A stretch of DNA of 64,000 bases, from contig WWBZ02000008.1 in NCBI GenBank assembly GCA_011503125.2, positions 124,001 to 188,000 of the forward strand. The letters are read 5' to 3'. Shown one piece after another: positions 35,501 to 44,200 of the stretch (its first letter is position 1; every line of letters starts with the position of its first letter). The DNA comes from Botryosphaeria dothidea. Its lineage: Eukaryota > Ascomycota > Dothideomycetes > Botryosphaeriales > Botryosphaeriaceae. Made by a program: the position numbers and the translations under genes. The notes under the pieces were generated by a model, which saw nothing but the letters and a program-made list of their open reading frames with translations, searched no databases and was not told the origin of the DNA.

Positions 35501-37780
35501 GTCGGCGTCGTCGAGCCGCGCGGGGACTTGTGCTTCAGGCGCCCGACGCTGCCGGACTACGAGCGCGAGATCAGGCCGCTGAGCAGGGGGCTGAAGGGCA
35601 TGGTGGACCTCGACAGGGTGGTGGTGGTGGCCGGCTACTCGGAGCTGGGCCCGCTGGGCAACGCGCGCACCAGGTGGGAGATGGAGGCCGAGGGCGCCTT
35701 CTCGGTGCAGGGCTGCGTCGAGATGGCCTGGATCATGGGCCTCATCAGGCACCACAACGGGCCGCTGCAGGGGACGCAGTACTGCGGCTGGGTCGACGTC
35801 GCCACCAACGCGCCGCTGGCGGAGAGGGAGGTCAGGCAGAAGCACGAGGCGCACATCCTGGAGCACAGCGGCATCCGCATGGCCGAGCAGAAGGACAACG
35901 GCGTCGGCCACGTGCTGCACGAGGTCGTCGTGCAGCACGACCTCGAGCCGTTCGAAGCGCCGCGCGAGACGGCCGAGGACTTCAAGCGCGAGCACGGAGA
36001 CAAGGTGGACATCGCGGCGGTGCCCGGCTCCACGGAATTCCAGGTGCGGTTCCGGCGCGGCGCGGTGCTGCGCATCCCCAAGGCCGTGAAGACAGGGCGC
36101 CGGGTCGAGGGCCAGCTGCCCACGGGGTGGAGTGCGCGCGCGTACGGCATCTCCGAGGACGTCATCTCGCAGACGGATCCCGTCACGCTGTACCTGCTGG
36201 CGTGCAGCGCCGAGGCCTTCCTCTGCGCCGGCGTCACCGACCCGTACGAGTTCTACCAGCACATCCACGTGTCCGAGGTGGGCAACTGCATCGGCACCGC
36301 CATCGGGCCAGTCCGGTCGGCCAAGGCCATGCTCAGCGGCCGCGGCGCCAACGAGAGCGTGCAGGACGACATTCTGCAGGAGACGTTCCTCAACACGCCC
36401 GCCGCCTGGATCAACCTGCTCTTCCTGTCGGCGTCGGGCCCGATCAAGACGCCCGTGGGCGCCTGCGCCACCAGCCTCGAGTCGCTGGAGAGCGCGTACG
36501 AGACCATCGTGAGCGGCAAGGCCCGCATGTGCCTGGCCGGCGGCTACGACGGCCTGCACGACGACGTGGCGGCCGAGTTCCGCAACATGAAGGCCACTGT
36601 CGACGCCGAGGCCGAGCTACTTCGGGGACGCGCTCCCGGCGACATGTCGCGCCCGACGGCGTCGTCGCGCGCCGGCTTCGTCGAGGCGGCGGGTGCGGGC
36701 GTGCAGGTCGTGACGAGCGCACGGCTGGCGCTGGACATGGGGCTGCCCATCTACGGCGTCGTGGCGCTGGTGGAGCTGGCGGCCGACAAGGTCGGGCGGT
36801 CGGTGCCTGCGCCAGGCGTCGGGCTGCTGACGGCGGCTCGCGAGGCCCCGGCTGTGCATGCGCCGTCAACTCTGAGCCTGGCATACCGCCGCCGCCGGCT
36901 CGAGCTGCGGCAGGTGCAGATCGACGAGTGGCAGCGCTCCGAGCTCGAGTACCTGCACCAGGAGATGGAGTCGCTGCACAAGCTCTACCACGTTCCCGAC
37001 GTGCCGGGCTACCTGCGCTCCCGCGTGCGCGAGGTGGCGCAGGAGGCCGACCAGCAGCGCAGAGAGGCGCTGTCGACGTACGGCAACCTCTTCTGGAAGG
37101 GCGACGCACGAATCTCGCCCATCCGCGGCGCCCTGGCCGTTTGGGGGCTCACTGTCGACGACTTGACCGTGGCCTCGTTCCACGGCACGTCGACGCGCAA
37201 GAACGACTCCAACGAGAGCCGCATCCTGCACGAGCAGCTGCGCCTGCTGGGCCGCACCCCGGGCAACCCCGTGCTCGCCGTCTGCCAGAAGCACTTGACC
37301 GGCCATTCCAAGGGCGCCGCCGGTGCGTGGATGCTCAACGGCTGTCTGCAGATGCTGGACTCGGGCTTCGTGCCCGGCAACGCCAACGCCGACAACGTCG
37401 ACGCCGATCTCGAGCAGTACGACAACATCGCCTTTCTGGACAGGGGCGTGCAGACGGCTGGCGTCAAGGCCTTCTCCGTCACGTCGTTTGGCTTTGGCCA
37501 GAAGGCCGGCCAGTGCATCGGCGTCCATCCGAAGTACCTCTTCGCGACGGTCGAGAAGGACGAGTTTGAAAGGTACCGTGCGAAGACGGAGCGGCGCGTG
37601 AGGCAGGCGTACAAGGCTTTTTCCAAGGCCTTGGTCAACAACGACATGTTCAAGGCGAAGGACAAGCCACCCTATTCCGCCGAGGACGAGGTGGCGGTTC
37701 TGACCAATCCGACTGTGCGCGCTTCGCTCGACGCTGACGGAGAGTACGCAGCTACGCTGGACGAGGCAGTGCATTTTTAA
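32585..37780 (+). CDS. Fatty acid synthase alpha subunit, specialised type without PPT domain
   Basis: Four exons: 32,585-32,640, 32,691-32,717, 32,780-33,252, 33,306-37,780; introns of 50, 62 and 53 bp; 1,676 residues. The start MSPEDEQELAHTLL and the run ...PVRWIETQD match fungal FAS alpha N-termini and fix the first two introns. Domains in order: C-terminal part of the malonyl/palmitoyl transferase (about 1-95), acyl carrier protein (about 135-300, carrier Ser188 in GGRSALQNE), ketoreductase (about 535-790, Tyr780/Lys784 in YAESK), ketosynthase (about 1,000-1,590; Cys1239 in GACATS, His1478 in FHGTS, His1519 in GHSKG). The usual C-terminal phosphopantetheinyl transferase domain is missing: primary-metabolism homologues are about 1,850-1,890 residues. 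HexA-type FAS alpha of aflatoxin clusters is of similar length. The reaction is acyl elongation together with a beta subunit, which is not in this window. It is probably a cluster enzyme feeding the NRPS. Confidence 0.88.
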
Positions 37781-38705
37781 GCATATAGACATGTACATTC
37801 GTGGCGGGTTCGGGGGCTTCAGGCGTCCGGGAATGATTAGAAATAGGGGTTGTAGCTCGACTATTTCCTTTTTTTTCTTTCTTACACAATTTGGCATCCA
37901 CATTTTTGGGTTCGGAATCTACTGGCTAGAGTGATGGAAATCCCACGGGGCGTATACAAACTATCAGCTGGCCTAGACGTTCATTGACTCCTAATAAAAT
38001 CTTTTTGTGCGATTCAATGAAGAATGTCATGAAATGTAAAGTATAATTGGGAAAAAGGCATCAAAGTCATTTAAATTATTTCGCGGTTTTCAGCAAGCAC
38101 AAAACCGTGAAATAAACCACTGGCAAAGAATATCAATTTACATCTATGTCCAACAGGTAGCTTTCAGGCTACTTGAAGACCAAATGATTCTTCACAGGGT
38201 CTACGCACTCTGCGTCTGGCAAACGAGGCTTGGGCCAATATGTACCTGTCGCTCTCCACTGCGTACGTGCCTTACCTTACGCTGCGAGGAAAATTTTGAA
38301 AGTAGTTCTCCTGATGAATCCGCATGCGTGGCAATGGGCGTCGATGCAGCAGCGGAGGAGCGATGACTGGAACTCGAAATTGGCCACATGACTTGCGGGA
38401 AAGACAAGGTGCTGGTCAATATGTTGGAATGGGGCGTGTAGAGGCGTCAAGTGGAAGCGGAGAACACAGCCCGGGGTGTCGGGTGTCTATCCTGACCTGG
38501 CAGCTTGCATAATCAACTGGTGGACAATTATGCATGCAATCACAAGAGAAATCTTCCCAAGCGAGTCGCCTGGCACTCAATTCAGGCTAGTGAGCATTTT
38601 GATCCAAACAAAGTGAACCCTAAACGAAATTTGTACTACTCTTCCAAGGCTTTCTCTGGTCTCAGTTAATTGGTTGCGTTGTGCATCAGTGGAATTCCCA
38701 TCTTT
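37781..38705. other. Intergenic, with one strong hairpin
   Basis: Downstream of the FAS gene. I see no gene in 37,781-38,705. An inverted repeat lies at 38,076-38,115. Confidence 0.5.
38076..38115. repeat. Inverted repeat, 15-bp arms, 10-base loop
   Basis: Arms ttatttcgcggtttt (38,076-38,090) and aaaaccgtgaaataa (38,101-38,115) pair at 14 of 15 positions, the exception being a possible G-T pair. It lies about 300 bp after the FAS stop codon. It could be a transcript 3' hairpin, a transposon remnant or a protein-binding palindrome; nothing in the sequence decides between these. Confidence 0.6.
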
Positions 38706-39340
38706 CTACCCGCGCCTATGCATTAGGACATACACTGCATTGCAACGTCCAACTGCCTCTCCTTCGTACTTCAAGATACTAGAAAACTCAAATGTATTTG
38801 TTTTTTTGTTGATACCGGCTATGATCTGCACCTCACATAAGATTGGCTGACATAATATTTGTAGCAATGTCAGTCTCGCGCCGCCGATGATGAAGCTAGA
38901 AACCTGCAGATTCATATCACCAACCCACTCCAGTGTTAGTGCGCTTGACTCTTCTATGATCCTTGCTCGCAATAATAGGCGTTCTGGGTAAAATCGCTTG
39001 AGCCAAATGCGATATGAACGTGGAACCTGGGCCATGACAATTTTGGTATGGAAGAGGAGCCGCTGTATATCTATCCGTGGCAGTTTTGAAGCTCACATTC
39101 TGACCATATATCTATTGGTGGTGTGTTGTGTGAAAACACAATTTCAAACATTTCCAATGACTTGATCGGCGACATATACGATGTGCATGAATCTCCCTGC
39201 TCTTCCACGTTGGCTTGCCAGGTATATTTAATAATAGAGACGTTATAGACTTGTAGATCCGGGCTTCTCGCGCACGGTCTGAATGTTAAATAAGCCCCAC
39301 TCAACGAAATTTCGAAAGATATAACGCGCCATACACACAT
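38706..39340 (-). pseudogene. Possible broken gene of unknown function
   Basis: Two minus-strand frames lie end to end: 39,340-39,071 (89 codons, starts MCVWRV) and 39,035-38,706 (109 codons, starts MAQVPRSY). Upstream of its Met, the second frame stays open back into the end of the first (reading LPRIDIQRLLFHTKIV), so a one-base shift near 39,090-39,095, or a small intron, would join them into about 200 residues. I do not recognise a family. Composition is lower in GC than the flanking cluster genes. It may be a relic or a chance pair of frames. Confidence 0.25.
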
Positions 39341-39855
39341 GGAATGGAAAATGAAAAGTGATCTTGTTCCTCTCCGTATGTCTCAAATAAACTCCAGTGG
39401 TCTCGATGCATGTGCGCGGGTCTGAGGAAGATTAAGCTGCCCAAACGGACCGATCTGGCCAATCCCCATGATGGTAGATCATCTGTTTGAGTTTCAGTGG
39501 CGCAGGGAGCCCAATCGGAAGCATTACAGTGCCGGGGTTCAGCTGAGTAAAACAGCGTAAACGAGTACCGGTCAGCTTGAGTTAGTTTTGACTGTCGGCT
39601 GCTAACCCGATTTGGACAGATGGAAGAGCTTCGCCACGCATCTTAGACCGCAAGGCTATAGGATCTACCATCAGTGTAGTATATTCACTGCCTGCCACAT
39701 CAAGCACTGATCTCTCCAGGCGTAGAGCGCGCTTGCCACGGGATAGATATAGGCCGAGCGTCCTTTCCTGCGGTCAGCACTGTTCCTTACCTTGCCTTCA
39801 GGCTCCCCCGTTGACTTCTTCAAGCTCCCCGAAAGGCACACAAAGAACTTACAGA
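39341..39855 (+). promoter_or_regulatory. Upstream region of the regulator gene; may hide a first exon
   Basis: The reading frame of the regulator stays open upstream of its first ATG back to about 39,700 and encodes QRTYR just before it. A separate first exon with the rest of a basic region would have to lie here, but I cannot place one. The 13-mer ttttgactgtcgg is at 39,586-39,598, identical to the one upstream of the FAS gene. Confidence 0.35.
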
Positions 39856-40607
39856 ATGCCGTCTGAATCCGGTCAAAGGGCTACGGAGTTGAACGGGCCT
39901 AATATGCCAACACACAAGGCGGAGACGAAGATTGGAGAACACACGCCATTGGACGACCGATTAGACCATGTCCTGGAGTGCGCGAGAAATGTTGGCTTTG
40001 ACAGCCTGGACTCCCTTGTGGCACAATACTATACCGCCGACTTTTGCTCGAACATGTCCTTGTCTAATCATCAGCGCATGAGCCGGAAACGCCACCTGCC
40101 AGGAATTGTCGCGGGGTTACGGAGCAGTGCGAGCAACTGGTCGTCGTGGGAGAAGGAAGGCTTTCAGCACGAAATTCTGCGGACTGCCGAGAATCTGCTA
40201 GTAGAAGAGCTGAGGGACTCGAGCAGGAATGGGGATTTGCAAGAGCGCTTGCGCAGCACAGTCATGGAGTATTCAAGCCCACAAAATGGACGTGGCGGAG
40301 AAAGCTCGAGTCCCCAGGCTTCATCAATGCCACCCGTTTACAACACAATCCAGGACGAGGTCAGTGAAGTCATCTTCCTGCTGCTTGCGACCGCTAACAA
40401 GATCGACAGCTACCAAATCTATGGGCATTCCTGACGACTCTGATACAAAGCAACGAGGCGTTGAACATGCACGAGCACTCGCGGATTGTCTTGGCCTCGG
40501 TCATGCTACTCCACGTTGCAGGGCGGATCCCGCAGGGCGAGTTAATCAACGGGCTCCGGTCTTGTCTGGACACGAACAAGGCGCACGAATGGGGGGATGC
40601 ATCATGA
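39856..40607 (+). CDS. Probable transcription regulator (C-terminal part like fungal bZIP cluster regulators)
   Basis: Two exons, 39,856-40,359 and 40,410-40,607, with a 50-bp intron (gtcagt ... gctaac ... gacag). Joining them continues ...YNTIQDE into LPNLWAFLTTLIQSNE..., whereas the unspliced frame ends in an unrelated tail at 40,434. The body (LDHVLECARNVGFDSLDS, AQYYTADF, RKRHLPGIVAGLR) resembles the conserved helical C-terminal region of many fungal bZIP-type regulators, as I recall that family. A basic-region-like QRTYRM lies in frame immediately before the first ATG, so the true start may be upstream in an exon I could not resolve, or the DNA-binding region is lost. Its position between FAS and NRPS suggests a cluster regulator. 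The function is inferred. Confidence 0.45.
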
Positions 40608-41076
40608 TGGCGGGCAAGCTCTCACTTCACTCAACCCCATCAACATCCCCTACAAATGTACATAGTTACCACGTGCGGCACAACCATCCGATCCACGGCC
40701 CAGACCGAAAGTGTAAATGGCTCACAGTGTCAATTGACTTTGGGCATGAGCACCGTGAAGGCGGAACGAGGTGCCGTGTTGCGGCGGATGTGATTGGTCT
40801 TCTTCACGAGAGTCGGGCCGTGCCTGGCTTAGTGTCCGGCTGACAGACAGTAATCCGTGCCGCGAGCTCCCGGTGGGCCCTCGCGCCGTCCCGCGCACTG
40901 GTAAAAGCTCAGCCACGGACCCCGTCGGGCGGTGCAAGCCAGGGCCTGGCGCTAGGTTGGTGTGCAGCACCACGACGAGCCATGAGTGATATAGCGGGCG
41001 TCTGTTTGCGGTGGCTCGCGCAGCTCGACGACACCCTCACTGTCCAAATCCGCCCCGCAAAAGAATAAAAAAAAAA
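40608..41076 (+). promoter_or_regulatory. Upstream region of the Rossmann-fold gene
   Basis: No gene seen. The last bases before the start codon are an A-rich leader (41,067-41,076), which gives A at -3, typical of fungal starts. Confidence 0.4.
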
Positions 41077-41950
41077 ATGCATCTCATTCTGACAGGCGCG
41101 ACGGGGTTGATTGGCTCCATCGTGCTCGCCACCATGCTCGATGACCCCGCCGTCACCAAGATCTCCATCATCAGCCGCAAGCCGGTGCCGCAGGCCGACG
41201 GACGCGCGAAGGCGGAGGTCATCATCCAGGAGGACGTGGCCAAGTACGACGCGGCGACGCTGGCGAAGCTGAAGGGCGCGCATGGCTGCGTCTGGGCCCT
41301 CGGGCCGCCGTTGATGTCCGTGACGAGAGAGTGAGTTGCAGCGCCGCACCACGGCGCAGGGATATGCTGATGGCACAGCAGCGAGTACGAACACGCCCAC
41401 ATCGAGCTGCCCGCACTCGCTGCAAAGATATACTCGACGCTGAGCGACAACTTCAACTTCGTCTACGTCTCCCGTATGTTGCACCCGCTGTCTCTCGCCG
41501 AGTTGGGCTTGTTTGGCTGACACTTGCGCCGCAGACGACGGCATCGACGAGCCGGGCAGCCGCCGGATGCCTGCGTACGACGTCAAGTTCCGGGCCGAGG
41601 AGAGGCTGCTGAAGTTGAGCGAGGAGACGCCGTCGCTCAGCTTCTTCTCGGTGCGGCCGGCGCTGATCGACTACTCGTACCACACGGCCGTCCACCCGTA
41701 CATCAAGTACCCGCTGCCGCTGCCGAAGAAGATCTCCAACTGGGTCTTGATCCCCGTGTTTAGGTTCTTCGGATCGGTGAATGTGACGCGCTCTGAGGAT
41801 CTCGGTACCGTCTTGACCGAGCTGGCGTACGGCGACGGCGCTGATCTCACGGTCGAGGGCGCATCGCACGGCGGCCGCTATATCGGCGTGGTTGGAATGG
41901 CCAACTACATGAAAGATAAGAGGCCGAAAGAAGGTGTGGGGGCCCAGTGA
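41077..41950 (+). CDS. NAD(P)-binding Rossmann-fold protein (atypical short-chain dehydrogenase/epimerase type)
   Basis: Three exons: 41,077-41,330, 41,382-41,473, 41,535-41,950; introns of 51 and 61 bp; 253 residues. The N-terminus MHLILTGATGLIGS holds the dinucleotide-binding GxxGxxG motif. Exon joins give ...SVTRDEYEHAHIELPAL and ...FVYVSHDGIDEPGSRR, which continue the fold as in related fungal proteins annotated only as Rossmann-fold or NAD-dependent epimerase-like. A Tyr-x-x-Lys pattern (YDVK, about residue 130) replaces the classical YxxxK, so catalytic activity is not certain. No membrane segment or signal peptide is obvious. It lies 0.9 kb before the NRPS in the same direction and could reduce a precursor or product. 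The substrate is unknown. Confidence 0.8.
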
Positions 41951-42839
41951 TGATTCTTCTGTTTTGTTTCCTGTCATTTGTGGAGCCACGAAGGGTTTTT
42001 TGTACCAGTATCACAGAGTATCAGGCAGGCACGCGGCAACGACTTCCAATGTTTACACTGCGCCAAACACGGACTAGCGCCTGATTGTGCTCTCGAGATC
42101 CCGCGCTTCCAGAACACACAGCTGGCTGCATCAGCGATCGCATCCGCCTTCCCAATGAAACACAGCAAGTCATCGTGTCCGTCACGCGCTGCGAGGGCCG
42201 AGCCGCCGGGCGCACGGCCACGTGCTGAAGGAGCGAGTCATCGGTACCTGCAGCCGTCGTGGTTTCGCTCCAGGGTGTGCCTCCGCGTTCTGAATCGCAG
42301 TGCTCCGTGCTTCCATGGAGCAGCTTGCACACTGACCACCGCTGGCCTGCGGCTCTTACTCAGACCTGTCCGAACCCCAAGTAGACTTCGACCGCATTAC
42401 GTGGAGCGCGCTCCCATTGGCTCGTCGGCGCCCTGCGGAACCCCCCGGCTTCTCTTGGACCCCCGTCCGCAGCCGCAACCGTTGGTGGCCCTTACGTGAA
42501 TGCGCACAAGGCTGGACCGACATCTTACTACGGTCCAGCTCCATCGCGCCTGCCATGAGCCAATTCACCTGCGGTGCGCCGCTGGTTACACGGGTACCAC
42601 GACGGCTCCGCGCTCGAGCCTGCGCTTGTCGTGCAATTGGTCAGCACGATCCGCATGGTTTGTACATGGTATTATTGAGTTGTTGTGTCCCTTCATGTCT
42701 CGCACCCGTTGACCCTCACCAAGCTGCTGCAACGTACCGGCACCTCCAGACTAACTGTCTCAACTGTCCCTCTTTTTTCTTTTTCTGGGTTACCCACCTA
42801 TACCGTTAGCCGTACAACTGTGACGCCCCTCATTTCGCA
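41951..42839 (+). promoter_or_regulatory. NRPS upstream region
   Basis: No A-domain-coding frame is found here, so the missing N-terminal part of the NRPS is not hidden upstream. A pyrimidine-rich stretch (42,769-42,786) precedes the start, a common fungal promoter feature. An in-frame TGA at 42,822 makes the ATG at 42,840 the first possible start of that frame. Confidence 0.45.
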
Positions 42840-44200
42840 ATGGTGCACCCCTTGCTCTTTCGGATGGAGCAGCAGCTTTTGGCGGACCCCGCCGTTGGTC
42901 AGGCCAAGGTCCTGGACCTGGCCTCGAGCGCCGCCGAGGCGCAATCCGTTGTCGTGCTTTCCCTGCGCAAGTCTCACGACGGTCCTGCTCCGGACCCCTC
43001 AGTCGTGAAGGAAATCCGCAGGAATTTGATCAAGAGCTTGGAAAACGACGGCGGCAAAGGAATCGTCCCGAAAAGATGGGTCCTCCTAGACGACCTGCCC
43101 GTGACGAGCGCGGGCCTTGTGGACGGGGAAGCTCTGCGCCTGCGGCTGAATGACATGCAGGCCGAAGCCGAGGAGAACGCACTTGCATCGCCGATGGAGA
43201 AGAAGCTGCGCCAAGTCGTTGCTGACGTTTTGCGGCTGCCGCTGGCCGAAGTACGGCTTTCCACATCCTTCATCCGGCTTGGAGGAGACTCCATCACCGC
43301 CATCGAAGTCATGGCGCGATGCCTGGCTGATGGCGTCACCATCAACGTTCCCGAAATCATGACCTGCGAGACTCTTGCAGAACTGGCTTCCTTGATGGTT
43401 CCCGCAGCCGACTCTGTCGGATCCACCCAATCTTCGATTGACGCCTCGGACGCCTTCACCCTGAAGCCCGAGACGCTGGCGTACTGGAACGCGCCCGAAG
43501 ACTGGTATGCTGACGAAGTTGGGGCATCGAGCGGATTCGAAATCTCCGAACAGGATGCCCATTTGCTTCTGGGCGGCCTTGAGACCACGCTGAAGATGAC
43601 TCCGGCCGAAGTCTGCCTCGCCGCCATCATGCACTCGTTCCAGAGCATATTCACCGATCGCGAAGTGCCTCCTGTCATTGCCATCGGGCCAGACCCTCAC
43701 GCACCAGCCCAACCGTTGACAGTTCCCGTCGAGTTGACATTTTTGCGGGAGAACGATTTCAAGCAGTCCCTGCGTCGCACAAAAGACGCTGTTCGTGGGG
43801 CCGCTGCCTCTTTGGGAGGAACTCCGGTGGCCAGCCCCTCGTTTGTTGAGCTCGTCGTTGATTACGTCGATGAGCGCCGGCCGGGCACGCCTCCCATTCC
43901 CGTTAGCAACGGCCATGTCGACGGCAAGGCCAATGGAAAGGGCCGCATGGCCGGTAGAAAGAGATCACGCGAAACCAAGGCACTTTTTGAAATCACCATC
44001 AGAGTTGACATGCGCAACCACGTGACGCTCGAATTTGACCACCCTCGAAATCTCCAGCGCCGCGAGGACGTCATGAACTGGGTGGACCGCTGCCAGGAGC
44101 TGCTCCAAGGCGGTCTTTCCGCTCTGGCATCCTCGGCGCCCATCTACTCCCTGGCCGATTTCGTGCTCCTATCGCTCGACACCTACTACGACCTAGACGA
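42840..44200 (+). other. NRPS module 1, decayed: A stub, T1, E remnant
   Basis: Residues about 1-110 are only the last part of an A domain, ending in LPVTSAGLVDGEAL, where the A10 consensus LPxTxxGKxDR has lost its Lys. T1 follows, with LGGDS and carrier Ser151. Residues about 195-440 look like the second half of an epimerisation domain (LAYWNAPEDW ... FEITIRVDMRNHVTLEFDH) without its HHxxxDG half. T1 looks functional, but nothing in cis can load it. Confidence 0.7.

Noticed and set aside
34517..36559. Minus-strand open frame of 680 codons
   Set aside because: It lies antisense to the FAS gene where GC3 is extreme; its Arg/Ala/His-rich product has no fold signature, while the plus strand has complete FAS motifs.
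35530..37569. Plus-strand open frame of 679 codons in another frame
   Set aside because: Shadow of the FAS exon 4 in GC-rich sequence; its Arg/Gly/Ala-rich product lacks any motif.
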